The notes below the pieces were generated by a model. It was not told where the DNA came from and searched no databases. It saw nothing but the letters and a program-made list of their open reading frames with translations. The position numbers were made by a program, and so were the translations under genes. Below are positions 18,217 through 28,233 of a DNA stretch of 64,000 bases, piece by piece (position 1 is the stretch's first letter; every line of letters starts with the position of its first letter). This DNA is from Hyphomicrobium sp. NDB2Meth4 (lineage in GTDB: Bacteria; Pseudomonadota; Alphaproteobacteria; Rhizobiales; Hyphomicrobiaceae), in contig NZ_FPEJ01000005.1 of NCBI RefSeq assembly GCF_900117445.1, forward strand, positions 434,001 to 498,000, read 5' to 3'.

Positions 18217-18363
18217 GCGCCCCTCACCCGCCGGAACCGCAACGGCTCCTTACGAACAATCCAGCAATTAGCGCTGAGACGCACCCGCAGAATTCACTGA
18301 TGGCACACCAACACGGCGAGTTGGCTAACAACCGCTTAAATCGAGGCCCGCTCTATCGACGGA

Positions 18364-20529
18364 TCAGCCCCACTGTTCCGCGCCCGATGCCTTGCCGGAA
18401 ACGCGAGCGAGACGATCGCGCGCCAGTTGGTTCGCTTTGGTGCGTTCGACCCGATAAAGCGCAATATCGGCGACCTCAAACCCGAGGAACTTCCCTGGCG
18501 TTTCTGGCAGCGCCCCGCGGCGGCCGGGCTCACTCACCACGATGCCCGCGTCGAAGCGGCCGAGGATTGCTCCAAACAGCGCGCGCGCGACGTCCTTACG
18601 CGCCGCAATGAGGATCTGATCGTACGCAGTGTCGAGCGCATCGAGGGCGAGATTGACGCGATCGGGATCGAGGAGCGTATCGCGATCACGAACCGGCTCG
18701 CCTGCGCCGATGAAGTGAGCGCCGCTCGCCGGAATCCGCGTCACCACATCCTCGAAACCGGCTTTGCCTTGCAGCAGCTCATTGAAGCCGGGACGCTCTT
18801 CGTATCCCATGCCTGCTGCGATGCCGCTGCCCTCTGGACTCCAGTCGATGAGGATCACATCGCATCCGAGATCGGCCATCGCCTTGGCCAACTCGACAGC
18901 CTCCGCGCCGACGTCGAGCTGCTCATTCGCGCCCGTCAACATCGCGCGGAAGCCCCCGATATCCTGCGGATGCAGCACGAGATGATGCGCCAGATCCGAG
19001 ATTGAATCGACCATCTGCACGCCAACCTCGTCACGCGGCAGCGGCGGCACGTCCACCTTTTTCGCAGCAGCCGGAACTGGAGTGAGGCGGGGCGGGGCGA
19101 CCGGTGCTCTGGCCGCGGTCGTCTTCGCCGGACGAACCGGCTCCATCCCCCGCGCTTCCCTGAACAAGGCACGCGTGATGACGATGGCGAGCCCGAACAG
19201 CAACGTCGCCAGACCGATCAAGACTGAATACGGCAGCGGCTTCGGGAAGCTAGGCACGCTTGTCGGCCGCGCCAGAGAAATAATCTGGGCTTCGATTGGC
19301 ACCGCGCGTCGATCGGCGGCAATGCGGTTCGCCTCGAAGCGCGCTTGCAGGCGCTCCAATTCGGCGCGTTTTGTCCTTGCCACAGCTTCGAGCTGACGCA
19401 GTTGCGCCTCATCGTCACCCGTACCGACGGCCTGCTTCTTCGCCAGATCCAGGCGCTGGCGCACCGACGCCTCGCGCGTCGCTGCGATCGAGGCATCCTT
19501 CTCGATACCCTCGACGATCTTGCCCACTTCACTCTTGATCTGCCGTTGCAGCCCGTTGAGATCGGCCCGCAGCTGGCGCATGCGCGGATGCGCCGGCAGC
19601 AACGTCGCCGACAGCTCTGAAAGCTGGCGTTCAACACGTACACGCTGCTGCACGAGGTTCTGGATAAGCGGCGAACGCTGCACGTCCGGCAGCGCTTCCT
19701 CGTTGCCCGCCCGCACCATTTCGCGCACCGATTGTGCACGCGCATCTGCTTCACCGCGCGCGGCCTGGGCCCGCGTGAGCTCTGAGTTGAGATCGCCAAG
19801 CTGCTGCTGGTTCAGTCCCGTATTATTGGGGCCGCCCTTGAAGATATTCGCTTGTCCTTTGAAATGCTCGACAGCCACATCGGCAGCGGCGACTTCTTGC
19901 GTCAGCTTGTCGATCTTCGGCTGCAGCGCCTGCTGCACCGCATCGGTTTCCGACAGTGCGCGCGTTGCCAGCTGGTTGCGATAGGTCTCGGCGATCTTGT
20001 TCGCAACGTCCGCCGCCAGCTTCGGATCGCTCGACGTGAAGCGGATGCCGATGACCCGGCTCTCCGCCGGCGAATAGACATCGAGCCTCTTGTAGAATGC
20101 CTTGAGCACGCGATCCTGCTCGCTCTCGACCACACCGTGTCCGAAGTCGAGGCTATCCTCGATCTTGCTCATCCACCGGTCGAGTTCGCTCGGTTTGCGC
20201 AGCGTGTCGTTGAATTCAGGATTCTTGTCGAGCTTCTCTGCGGCGATGATCTGCAAAGCCAGATCCGGCGCCATCAGCCCGCGCAGATGCGTATTGACTG
20301 CTTCCTTATCCAGGCGCGAAGCCACTGCCTCGAACGACTGATCGCTGCTGCCTTTCGGCGCCACAATCTGAATCTGCGCTTCGGAGGTGTACCGCGGCGG
20401 CAGGGTAGACAGCACGGCATATGCCGCACCTCCCGTAAGCAGGCTGAGCAGCACCAGCTTGGGCAGCGCGCGGCGCACAGAGCGCCATACGGCTCCGATA
20501 TCGATGTCGTCGGGTGAGGCGTTGGACAT
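18364..20529 (-). CDS. Wzc-like polysaccharide co-polymerase with degenerate kinase domain
   Basis: The 721-aa product has a Wzz/GNVR architecture: TM1 at about 24-43, a long periplasmic helical hairpin region (about 60-425, coiled coil), a PKPLPYSVLIG-preceded TM2 at about 428-450, a Pro-rich linker, then a C-terminal domain (about 490-721) shaped like a BY-kinase. That domain lacks a recognisable Walker A: the equivalent place reads MLTGANEQLDVG, with no GK[ST]. The Walker A' position reads VILIDWSPEGSG. There is no C-terminal Tyr cluster. It probably sets chain length and contacts the Wza-like exporter, but is likely not an active tyrosine kinase. Confidence 0.85.
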   Translation of the reverse strand: MSNASPDDIDIGAVWRSVRRALPKLVLLSLLTGGAAYAVLSTLPPRYTSEAQIQIVAPKGSSDQSFEAVASRLDKEAVNTHLRGLMAPDLALQIIAAEKLDKNPEFNDTLRKPSELDRWMSKIEDSLDFGHGVVESEQDRVLKAFYKRLDVYSPAESRVIGIRFTSSDPKLAADVANKIAETYRNQLATRALSETDAVQQALQPKIDKLTQEVAAADVAVEHFKGQANIFKGGPNNTGLNQQQLGDLNSELTRAQAARGEADARAQSVREMVRAGNEEALPDVQRSPLIQNLVQQRVRVERQLSELSATLLPAHPRMRQLRADLNGLQRQIKSEVGKIVEGIEKDASIAATREASVRQRLDLAKKQAVGTGDDEAQLRQLEAVARTKRAELERLQARFEANRIAADRRAVPIEAQIISLARPTSVPSFPKPLPYSVLIGLATLLFGLAIVITRALFREARGMEPVRPAKTTAARAPVAPPRLTPVPAAAKKVDVPPLPRDEVGVQMVDSISDLAHHLVLHPQDIGGFRAMLTGANEQLDVGAEAVELAKAMADLGCDVILIDWSPEGSGIAAGMGYEERPGFNELLQGKAGFEDVVTRIPASGAHFIGAGEPVRDRDTLLDPDRVNLALDALDTAYDQILIAARKDVARALFGAILGRFDAGIVVSEPGRRGALPETPGKFLGFEVADIALYRVERTKANQLARDRLARVSGKASGAEQWG

Positions 20530-20663
20530 GGGTAAGCGGACGCTTCCAATGAAGAACTAATGGTTGCGCCAAATTAGATCGCTCCTCGGTTGCGATTTCC
20601 TTAAGCGTCCGAGATGAAGACACTCGCTTAGCTTTTGTTAACTGGTGCCGCGGCAGAGTGAGG

Positions 20664-21671
20664 ATGCGCCGATCCCTCTCGCTTTGGCTTCCTATGTCTC
20701 TGCGCCTTGCAACGTTGCTGACCGCTGCGGCCATGCTTCTCGCTGGATGCGCCCAGTCGCATCTGGGCGAGATGGCGTCTGACCTCTCGACCATTAGCAC
20801 CCTAGCGCCGTCAGCGGCCTCCGCGCAGAAGGAAGGACCCCAAGAGCTTGTCGATGTCATCTATGACAAGCCCGAATCGGCCCCCGCCGCCGACAAACCC
20901 GTCAAAGCTGCCGCCTGGGGCGAAACTGACGTGCGCCCGGCCGCGGAAACCCCGTCCGGCTGGGGCGACGTCACGGTCAAAACCGCACCGCTACCGAAGC
21001 TCGCCGACAGCGACAGTCCCCCGGAAAAGAAGGCCGATGCCCCGGTAAAAGTCGCCGACGGCTGGCTGCCCAGCACGCAGCGCGTCGTCTCGCCTGAACC
21101 CATGGGCCCGCCCCCAGCCGCTGCCCCCCGAGGCGCCCCGAGAGGCGCGCCGCTCGTCTGGGGCCCCGGCGTCGTCGTTCAAGCCGGCCTCACCGGCGGC
21201 CCGACTGGCAATGAACCCTACTTCCTCGACACTGGCGACCGGCTACGCGTCTTCATCTATGGCCAGCCGAATCTGTCCCGCCTCTACACCGTCGATCAGG
21301 TCGGCAACATCGCCGTGCCGCTGATCGGCTCGGTCAGAGCGCGCGGCCGCACGACGGTCGAGCTGGAACGCGTCATCGCCGCGCGGCTCGGGCGCGAGTT
21401 CGTCAGGGACCCCCAGGTAACCGTCGACGTCGCCCAGAACCGACCCTTCTTCATCCTCGGCGAGGTGCGCCTGCCCGGCCAATATCCCTTCGTCTCGGGC
21501 ATGACCATCGAGCAGGCCGTCGCCATTGGTGGCGGATACACCGAGCGCGCCAGCAAGCGCACCTACCGCATCACCCGCAAGCTCGGCGCCCTCATTGACC
21601 AAATCGAAGCACCTGGCGATTACCCATTGTGTCCAGGCGACACCGTCTACGTCTACGAACGGTGGTTCTAG
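20664..21671 (+). CDS. Polysaccharide export lipoprotein (Wza/GumB-like)
   Basis: About 335 aa. The N-terminus is a lipoprotein signal with lipobox LAGC (Cys29), then an unusually long Pro/Ala-rich region (about 30-180), then the Poly_export domain (YFLDTGDRLRVFIYGQPNLS ...) and a SLBB-like domain (FFILGEVRLPGQYPF). It should form the outer-membrane channel for the exopolysaccharide. It is divergent from the Wzc-like gene and starts the rightward EPS operon. ATG at 20664 or GTG at 20658 are both possible. Confidence 0.9.
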   Translation: MRRSLSLWLPMSLRLATLLTAAAMLLAGCAQSHLGEMASDLSTISTLAPSAASAQKEGPQELVDVIYDKPESAPAADKPVKAAAWGETDVRPAAETPSGWGDVTVKTAPLPKLADSDSPPEKKADAPVKVADGWLPSTQRVVSPEPMGPPPAAAPRGAPRGAPLVWGPGVVVQAGLTGGPTGNEPYFLDTGDRLRVFIYGQPNLSRLYTVDQVGNIAVPLIGSVRARGRTTVELERVIAARLGREFVRDPQVTVDVAQNRPFFILGEVRLPGQYPFVSGMTIEQAVAIGGGYTERASKRTYRITRKLGALIDQIEAPGDYPLCPGDTVYVYERWF

Positions 21672-21696
21672 TTGCTTGTGACAGTCGAGAGCGCGC

Positions 21697-22827
21697 GTGA
21701 CGAGGCGCCTACGTATCATTCATTGCCTCCGCGCACCGGTTGGCGGCCTTTTTCGCCACGTGCTGGATTTGAGCGGCGCGCAGGCTGAGCGCGGGCACGA
21801 TGTTGGCTACGTCATCGATTCAAGCACTGCCGATCCTTTGACAGAGCGTCGGCTCGCCCAGGCCGCCGAGCATCTCTCTCTCGGCATCACGCGCGTTCCG
21901 ATGCAACGCCTCCCGAGCCTGCACGACTTCCGTTCGACACGAGCAGTCTGCGAGGTTGCGCGCAGCAAGCGCATCGATGTGTTGCACGGACATGGAGCCA
22001 AGGGGGGCGCTTATGCCCGCCTCGTCGCTCGCAGCCTGCGTCGCTCCGATACCCCGGTGGCCGCCTTCTACACACCGCACGGCGGCAGCCTGCATTATCC
22101 GCCACACTCAATCCAGGGACGCATCTACACGGGTATCGAAAAGATCCTCGCCCGGCACACGGATGGGCTGATCTTCGAGTGCGACTTTATCGGCCGCGTC
22201 TATGACGAGCGCATCGGCGCCCCGCACGTGCCGCGTCGCGCTGTCCCCAATGCGCTGCAACCGCGCGACTTCACTCCGCATGAGCCCAATGCCGACGCGG
22301 CCGACTTCCTCTTCATCGGCGAGTTGCGCATTCTGAAGGGCGTCGACGTTCTTCTGCAGGCGCTCGCGCGCATCGCGGCGCGCAGGTCCGTGCGCGCTGT
22401 AATCGTCGGCGCCGGCCCCGACGCCGTAATGTTCAATGACCTGGCCCGCACCCTGAAAGTCGAGGACAGAGTCTCTTTCCCCGGGGCTATGCCGGCGCAG
22501 GAGGCCTTCCGGCTCGGCCGCTGCCTCGTCGTCCCATCCAGGGCCGAAAGCATGCCGTATATCGTCCTGGAAGCGGCCGCTGCAGGTGTCCCACTTCTGG
22601 CCACGAGCGTAGGGGGCATCCCGGAGATCGTCAGCGGCACCGACACGTCTCTGCTGCCGCCCGCAAATGTCGATGCCCTGACCGACGCGATGAACCGCTT
22701 TCTCGACGCACCGGAAGTGGCGAAAGCCCGCGCTGAGCGCCTGCGGGCCGCCGTTGCTGACCGCTTCACAGTGGATCGCGCCGCTGAAGCCGTCATTGCC
22801 TTCTACGCCGAGCAACTGCGCCGCTAA
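21697..22827 (+). CDS. Glycosyltransferase family 4 (GT-B fold)
   Basis: The 376-aa product has the two-domain GT4 pattern: APVGGLFRHVLDLSGAQ near the N-terminus (acceptor side) and the donor-side motifs FIGELRILKGVDVLLQAL and PSRAESMPYIVLEAAAAGVPLLAT with the E-x7-E type element. It likely adds a sugar to the lipid-linked repeat unit. The start is a GTG at 21697, 25 bp after the export gene. The sugar specificity is unknown. Confidence 0.9.
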   Translation: MTRRLRIIHCLRAPVGGLFRHVLDLSGAQAERGHDVGYVIDSSTADPLTERRLAQAAEHLSLGITRVPMQRLPSLHDFRSTRAVCEVARSKRIDVLHGHGAKGGAYARLVARSLRRSDTPVAAFYTPHGGSLHYPPHSIQGRIYTGIEKILARHTDGLIFECDFIGRVYDERIGAPHVPRRAVPNALQPRDFTPHEPNADAADFLFIGELRILKGVDVLLQALARIAARRSVRAVIVGAGPDAVMFNDLARTLKVEDRVSFPGAMPAQEAFRLGRCLVVPSRAESMPYIVLEAAAAGVPLLATSVGGIPEIVSGTDTSLLPPANVDALTDAMNRFLDAPEVAKARAERLRAAVADRFTVDRAAEAVIAFYAEQLRR

Positions 22828-22933
22828 CCTTAACAGCATCGTTTAACGCCGGGGCACTCCCGGTCCCGCCCCGTGGCACGAAGCCTGCTTTTGACAAGCC
22901 AGGTTTCGTAAACGCCGCCACAGGTAACCGGGA

Positions 22934-24442
22934 ATGCTCGACATCGGCCGCCATACAATTTCATCCATCGGCGAGGCCAGCACGCGCGCAAAGACGCCAC
23001 GTCTTGCCGACTTCCGCTTCAACGACAAGACGCGCCTCATCTCGATGGTGGTGATCCGCGGCGCCGTGCGAATTTGCGACATCGCGCTCATCTGCTTCCT
23101 CGGCTTCGCCGTTGCGATGTACTACGTCGAGGAACCGCAAATCTTCTCCAACAGCTACTACCTCGTGGCCATCGGCACGACCGCTGTCCTCACAGTTGCC
23201 GGTTTCGATATCCTTGGCCTTTACTCGCGCGCGTCCTTCAGCTCGTTCATCGGCCAGGCGCCGCGCCTGTTGCTCGCCTGGACCGCGGGCTTTGCGCTGC
23301 TTCTTGCCGGCGTCTTCTTCTTGAAGGTCGGCTATGACTTCTCGCGCGTCTGGTTTGCATCCTGGTACGTCGTCGGCGCGACGGTGCTGCTGACCGAGCG
23401 GTTGCTCGTCGCCAGCTTCGTCCGCCGTTGGACGCGCGAAGGACGCCTCTATCGCAAAGCCGCAATCTACGGCAGCGGCGAAATCTCCGAAAAACTGCTG
23501 AGCGAGCTCGAGCTCGACGTAGATGCTGACATTCGCATCACCGGGATCTTCGATGATCGCAGCGATGAGCGCTTGACTAAAAACGTCGCTGGCTATCCGC
23601 ACCTCGGCGGCCTCGACAAGCTCGTCTCCATCGCCCGTTCCTCGCGCCTCGATCTCGTCATCGTCGCCCTGCCGATCACCGCCGAAAAGCGCGTGCTCGA
23701 AGTCACGCGTGCCCTTGCGGTGCTGCCCGCCGAGGTAAAGCTGCCCGCACGTTCCACCGAGTTGCGCTTCACGCCTGGCACCTATTCGCGCGTCGGAAAC
23801 GTCGCCATGATCGACCTGCTGGAAAAGCCGATTGCCGACTGGGGCTCGGTCGCCAAATGGCTGTTCGACAAGATCGTCGGCTCACTGGCACTCATCGCAC
23901 TCTCGCCGCTGATGCTTGCCGTGGCGCTCGCCATACGCCTCGACAGCCGTGGCCCGGTGCTGTTCCGTCAGAAGCGCTACGGCTTCAACAACGAACTCAT
24001 CGAGGTGTTCAAGTTCCGCTCGATGTACGTCGACCGCTGCGATGCGACCGCGTCCAAGCTCGTCACCAAGGGCGACCCGCGCGTCACCCGCGTCGGCCGC
24101 TTCATCCGCAAGACGTCGATCGACGAGCTGCCGCAACTGTTCAACGTCATCCTCGGAAATCTATCGCTCGTCGGGCCGCGTCCGCATGCGCTCGAAGCCA
24201 AGGCCGCCGGCGACCTTTACGACAAAGTGGTCGACGGCTACTTCGCCCGTCACAAGGTGAAGCCCGGCATCACCGGCTGGGCACAGGTCAACGGTTGGCG
24301 CGGTGAGACTGACACGCCTGAGAAGATTCTGAAGCGCGTTGAATGCGACATTTACTATATCGAGAATTGGTCGCTGCTTCTCGACATCTACATCTTGCTC
24401 AAGACGCCCTTCGCCCTGCTCAAATCCGATAACGCCTACTGA
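22934..24442 (+). CDS. Undecaprenyl-phosphate sugar phosphotransferase (WcaJ/ExoY-type)
   Basis: The 502-aa product is a polyprenyl glycosylphosphotransferase that starts EPS repeat-unit synthesis by loading a sugar-1-phosphate on undecaprenyl phosphate. It has four N-terminal helices, a Rossmann-like CoA_binding_3 domain ([14 protein letters not shown] ...), one re-entrant helix (about 315-340) and the catalytic domain with [24 protein letters not shown] and [17 protein letters not shown]. The terminal DIYILLKT is typical. Probable substrate is UDP-glucose or galactose, by family. Confidence 0.92.
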   Translation: MLDIGRHTISSIGEASTRAKTPRLADFRFNDKTRLISMVVIRGAVRICDIALICFLGFAVAMYYVEEPQIFSNSYYLVAIGTTAVLTVAGFDILGLYSRASFSSFIGQAPRLLLAWTAGFALLLAGVFFLKVGYDFSRVWFASWYVVGATVLLTERLLVASFVRRWTREGRLYRKAAIYGSGEISEKLLSELELDVDADIRITGIFDDRSDERLTKNVAGYPHLGGLDKLVSIARSSRLDLVIVALPITAEKRVLEVTRALAVLPAEVKLPARSTELRFTPGTYSRVGNVAMIDLLEKPIADWGSVAKWLFDKIVGSLALIALSPLMLAVALAIRLDSRGPVLFRQKRYGFNNELIEVFKFRSMYVDRCDATASKLVTKGDPRVTRVGRFIRKTSIDELPQLFNVILGNLSLVGPRPHALEAKAAGDLYDKVVDGYFARHKVKPGITGWAQVNGWRGETDTPEKILKRVECDIYYIENWSLLLDIYILLKTPFALLKSDNAY

Positions 24443-24463
24443 TCGGGCGCAGAGGTTCCCAGC

Positions 24464-25771
24464 ATGGCGGCGCTAGCCGGTCATACATCGCGCGATTGGG
24501 CAGGTCGGTCGTCTGCCATCGAAGATGCAGTGCCGCGCAAACGGCGCAGCGCCGTTACCTGGCTTGCGCTCGCCGCCGTCGCTCTCACCTTCGCGACCAG
24601 CGGCATCGTCTTCTCCGAGCCCGCGCCCGTCGATGCGCTTAGCATCGGCCTGATCGTTCTGCTTCCGACCATCGGTCTCGTATCGTTCAACCGCGGCCTG
24701 CTCGCTTTTGGCACACTGTGGCTCATCGCCGGCGCATGCGCGCTGCTTGCGGCCACGCTCTCGCTCGATCAGGCAACGACAGCAATCCACGTCGCCGTGA
24801 CGATCTATCTCTACGCCGCCTGCTTCGTCATCGCCGGCTTCGTCGCCTATGCGCCGCGCCAGCACACGAAGCTGATCCTCGGCGCCTGGACTCTCGCCGC
24901 CATCGTCGCGGCGGCCGCCGCCCTGGCTGGCTACTTCGGTCTGCTACCAGGAGCTGCGGAACTCTTCACCCGCTACGGGCGCGCCGCCGGCACCTTCAAG
25001 GATCCGAACGTGCTCGGCCCGTTCCTCATCGTGCCCATCATCTACCAGCTCGGCACCGCCCTTGAACGCCCCCTGCATCGCATGATCCTGCCGCTCGCCA
25101 TTGCCGGCTTTCTCATGCTGGCGGTATTTCTGTCGTTCTCTCGCGGCGCCTGGTTCGTCCTCGCGCTCTCGCTCGCCATCTATGGCTATCTCGCCCTTGC
25201 CACGGCATCGCGCGCCCTGGTGCGCCTGAAGATCATTGGATTGCTGGCGCTCGGAAGCATTCTTGCCCTCGGCGTTGTCGCCGCCGCCCTCAGCAACGAC
25301 AAGGTCGCCGAGCTCGTCAGCCAGCGCGCCAGCCTGGAGCAGTCATACGACACCGGCTCTGAAGGCCGCTTCGGCGGCCAGCAGAAGGCTATCGGCCTCA
25401 TCGCCGAGAACCCGCTCGGTATCGGCGCACAGGAGTTCACGTCTCGCTATCACCATGAGGAAGTCCACAACGTCTATCTGACGCTGTTCCTAAGTGCCGG
25501 CTGGCTCGGCGGCAGCATCTACTTGATCGTCGTCGTGCTGACGATCGTGCTCGGCTTCCGCCATCTGTTGCGCGCAACGCCGACCCGGCCGCTCTTCCTC
25601 ATCGTCTACGCGACCTTTGTCGCAACAGCACTCGAAGGGCTGATCATCGACACTGACCACTGGCGCCACTTCTACGTGCTGCTGGCATTGATCTGGGGAA
25701 TGATGACAGCGACGCAACCGCGCCCCGCACGCCTTCGAGACGACGCCTACGCCAGCGCGCCGCTCAGATGA
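24464..25771 (+). CDS. O-antigen ligase/polymerase-type membrane protein (Wzy_C)
   Basis: The 435-aa product has about ten to eleven membrane helices and the Wzy_C features: GRAAGTFKDPNVLGPFLIVP and FSRGAWFVL around the periplasmic loop, then GIGAQEFTSRYHHEEVHNVYL. It probably polymerises the EPS repeat. It follows the phosphotransferase by 21 bp with AGAGG before the ATG. No Wzx flippase is in this cluster. Its 3' end overlaps the convergent DUF1513 gene by 8 bp. Confidence 0.87.
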   Translation: MAALAGHTSRDWAGRSSAIEDAVPRKRRSAVTWLALAAVALTFATSGIVFSEPAPVDALSIGLIVLLPTIGLVSFNRGLLAFGTLWLIAGACALLAATLSLDQATTAIHVAVTIYLYAACFVIAGFVAYAPRQHTKLILGAWTLAAIVAAAAALAGYFGLLPGAAELFTRYGRAAGTFKDPNVLGPFLIVPIIYQLGTALERPLHRMILPLAIAGFLMLAVFLSFSRGAWFVLALSLAIYGYLALATASRALVRLKIIGLLALGSILALGVVAAALSNDKVAELVSQRASLEQSYDTGSEGRFGGQQKAIGLIAENPLGIGAQEFTSRYHHEEVHNVYLTLFLSAGWLGGSIYLIVVVLTIVLGFRHLLRATPTRPLFLIVYATFVATALEGLIIDTDHWRHFYVLLALIWGMMTATQPRPARLRDDAYASAPLR

Positions 25772-26897
25772 TCATCCGCACGTGATTATCGAACGAGCGC
25801 CCCGGGAACGTCATGGTCGAGAGGTGGGTGTGATCGGGCGCGTCCACCTGCACGATGCCCATCCCTGACGTCATCGCGAAGCTCTTCTCCGACGCCGCGA
25901 TGATCGCACAGCTGTCCATCAGCAACGTCTCGCCGACGATCGCCCGACGCTGCGTATCGACATAGACGATGCGGCCCGCCCGCGGTGCTGACGCCGCGAT
26001 CAGTCGGCCATCTCCGCTGATCGCCACGGAGCCGATATAGCCGGCGAGTCTCGCACCCATCGGATCGGCCGGCTCGATGATACGCAGCGGCGTATCTATC
26101 CCCGCACAGCCGATCAGCTCAGGCGTACCGCCCGCCGCACCTTCCCACTGACAGCCGAACCAGATGGCGCCGCTGGCATCCTGCGCCAGATGCCGGATCG
26201 ACAGCTTATGCAAACCGTCGCTCTGCATGTGCTGGCTGATGAGCCGCCCGGAGCTGCTGTCAACGAATGCGAGCGAAGGCTGCATCGTCTCGACGTTCAG
26301 CTTCTCACGCCCGGTCATCCCCGGCTCGACGTGCGTCTCGATCCCGCCGTTTGCGACAGCGAGCGTCTTGCCGTCCGCCAACAGGATCGCCTCGTGCGGA
26401 CCGACGCCATAAGTGGGAAATTCGCCGATGCGCCGATATCCCCCGCTGGCATCGTACACACCGATCACGCCTGCGCGCGTGCCGTTGTCATGCTCGGTCG
26501 CGTACAGCAGCCGCCCATCGCGCGAGAATGTGCCGTGGCCATAGAAATGGCGATTGGCCGGCGTCGTGAACAGCACAGGCTCGCGCCGTCCATGAATGTC
26601 GAAGGCCAGCGCGAACGAACCTGGCCTGCGCGCAAACACCACCGCCTCGCCGCCCGCCTGGTTGAGCGCGATGTCATGCCCGCGTCCCTCCAGCGGCAAC
26701 TCGCGAAGAATGCTCCCGTCGACCGAAAGAATAACGACCGAATAGGTGCCGTCGGGCCGGCGGCAAGCGGCGATGAGGTCACCGGAGGTAATGCCAAATT
26801 GCTCATCGTCCAACACGCCCGCAAACGCATGTGAGGCCTGCGCCGACGCGAGGGTCATCGCGGTGCCGATCAGGAAATGCCGCCGGTCAATCGCCAT
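25764..26897 (-). CDS. DUF1513 protein with Tat signal (COG3490-type)
   Basis: The 377-aa product begins with a twin-arginine signal (DRRHFLIGT ... ASHAFA), so it should be exported folded. The mature part looks like a beta-propeller with repeated strands (GHGTFSRDGRLLYATEHDN, VGPHEAILLADGKTLAVANGG). DUF1513 proteins accompany imelysins and DUF1111 di-haem proteins in iron-regulated loci. The ATG lies inside the end of the upstream imelysin gene (11-bp overlap), a coupled operon. The molecular role is unknown. Confidence 0.85.
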   Translation of the reverse strand: MAIDRRHFLIGTAMTLASAQASHAFAGVLDDEQFGITSGDLIAACRRPDGTYSVVILSVDGSILRELPLEGRGHDIALNQAGGEAVVFARRPGSFALAFDIHGRREPVLFTTPANRHFYGHGTFSRDGRLLYATEHDNGTRAGVIGVYDASGGYRRIGEFPTYGVGPHEAILLADGKTLAVANGGIETHVEPGMTGREKLNVETMQPSLAFVDSSSGRLISQHMQSDGLHKLSIRHLAQDASGAIWFGCQWEGAAGGTPELIGCAGIDTPLRIIEPADPMGARLAGYIGSVAISGDGRLIAASAPRAGRIVYVDTQRRAIVGETLLMDSCAIIAASEKSFAMTSGMGIVQVDAPDHTHLSTMTFPGRSFDNHVRMII

Positions 26898-27984
26898 CGA
26901 GCTCGTTGAACCCTATTCTCAATCCAGCCAGCGGCGCGATCTCGCGTCCGACCAGCTTGCGGATGCCCTCGATGTGGAATCGCACCATGCGCAATTCACG
27001 CGTGCGCTCCGCCGTGTCCTTCGCCCGTCCCAAGCCTTCTACCGCAGCAGGCCCATCACGGGCCAGCCGCTCGAATGCCGCGCTGATCCATCGCGGCATC
27101 CACTCTTTGTCGGCGGGCACATTACGTCCCAACCCCATCGTCTCGTAGAGATCCTGCGCCGAGGTAACACCCGCCCCAACGTAGCGAGCGGAAAGCCCAG
27201 AGCGCGAGAATGGCAGGCGCGGCGTCTTACCCTGGCTTGGAACAGCAGCGACCATCGGCGCAATCTCACGGTCCTGGATCATCTGCAGACCCGTGATGAG
27301 GGCGCGCGCAAAATCGGCAGCAGGTTCCTCGGCGCTTTTATAGCGCGGGTCCCCCGCCTGCGGCGACACCATACGCTGGCGCCAACCGCTGTCACCTTGC
27401 CAATCGGTAAGTACCTCCTGCGCAAGCGCATGCGTAGATTGCGCCATGGCACGCGCTAGCCCGCAGCGGTACTTTGCGGCGTCATCATCACCGGTAATCG
27501 GATGCGCGGCATCGAACAACAGAACCTCGAGCGCCGACAGACCTTGCACTGCCGCACTCTTCTTTGCGAGCATGGCCGGATCGAGCGCGCTGGCATCGCG
27601 CTTCGCGACCAGCTGCGCCACTTGCCTTTGCGTCACTCCGCGCGGATCGGGCCAGAAATCGAAGCGCTCGGGAACACCCACCTGCGACATCGGTCCGAAG
27701 CGCAGAAATTCCACACCCGCCCAGGCCAGCACGGTGTCGGCATAGTCCTTATCGACTGCTTTGATCGCCCCCTTCTCGCCAGCACACGCGCGCGTCAGGC
27801 TGGCTGCGAGCCGCCCGCTCGTGGCCGCAAGCGCCGTAAAGCGCGGCAGGACATACTTGTCGATGACGCGCGCGTTGATTTCAGGGAAATCAGGGGCAAC
27901 CGGAGCCGCGCCGGCGGCACAGAACAGGCCAAAACCAGCGCAAACCATTGCCATGACGAAATAGCGCGCGATCGCGTGCTTCAT
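26887..27984 (-). CDS. Imelysin-family periplasmic protein (COG3489-like), copy 1
   Basis: The 365-aa product has a signal peptide (to about residue 26) and two helical-bundle repeats of the imelysin fold. The metal-ligand motif GxHxxE of imelysin proper is altered to GLSALE here, so Glu is kept and His lost. A second signature, RFGPMSQVGVPERFDFWPDPRG, is shared with the copy at 31088. It is the first gene of a leftward pair with DUF1513 and diverges from the IrpA-like imelysin. A role in periplasmic iron handling is inferred from family and context. Confidence 0.82.
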   Translation of the reverse strand: MKHAIARYFVMAMVCAGFGLFCAAGAAPVAPDFPEINARVIDKYVLPRFTALAATSGRLAASLTRACAGEKGAIKAVDKDYADTVLAWAGVEFLRFGPMSQVGVPERFDFWPDPRGVTQRQVAQLVAKRDASALDPAMLAKKSAAVQGLSALEVLLFDAAHPITGDDDAAKYRCGLARAMAQSTHALAQEVLTDWQGDSGWRQRMVSPQAGDPRYKSAEEPAADFARALITGLQMIQDREIAPMVAAVPSQGKTPRLPFSRSGLSARYVGAGVTSAQDLYETMGLGRNVPADKEWMPRWISAAFERLARDGPAAVEGLGRAKDTAERTRELRMVRFHIEGIRKLVGREIAPLAGLRIGFNELDGD

Positions 27985-28108
27985 GTTTACTTTGCCCAGC
28001 GGTGATCCCGGTGCGCGTCAAACGACAGACACAAGCTTCGCTAAGCTTGGCCATCGCCGTGGCATTCGTGCGACTGACTTCATAAGCCGCTACACAGGAA
28101 AAATAATC

Positions 28109-28142
28109 TTGACTTCATCGGTAGGAAATCATTCTCATCACG
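28109..28142 (+). promoter_or_regulatory. Possible promoter with Fur-like site
   Basis: In the 249-bp divergent space a TTGACT (28109-28114) is followed by GGAAATCATTCTCATCAC (28124-28141). Its reverse complement, GTGATGAGAATGATTTCC, resembles half of a classical Fur box (GAGAATGATT). The match is partial (about 10 of 19 to the full consensus). Iron regulation would suit both flanking operons but is an inference. Confidence 0.35.
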
Positions 28143-28233
28143 CGCAGAATTATGGGGCGCGCGAGCTGATCAAAATCAGGAGCGCGATACGCAATACCAC
28201 CCGCGACGCGGGTGAAGCAGGGACAAGCATGCA

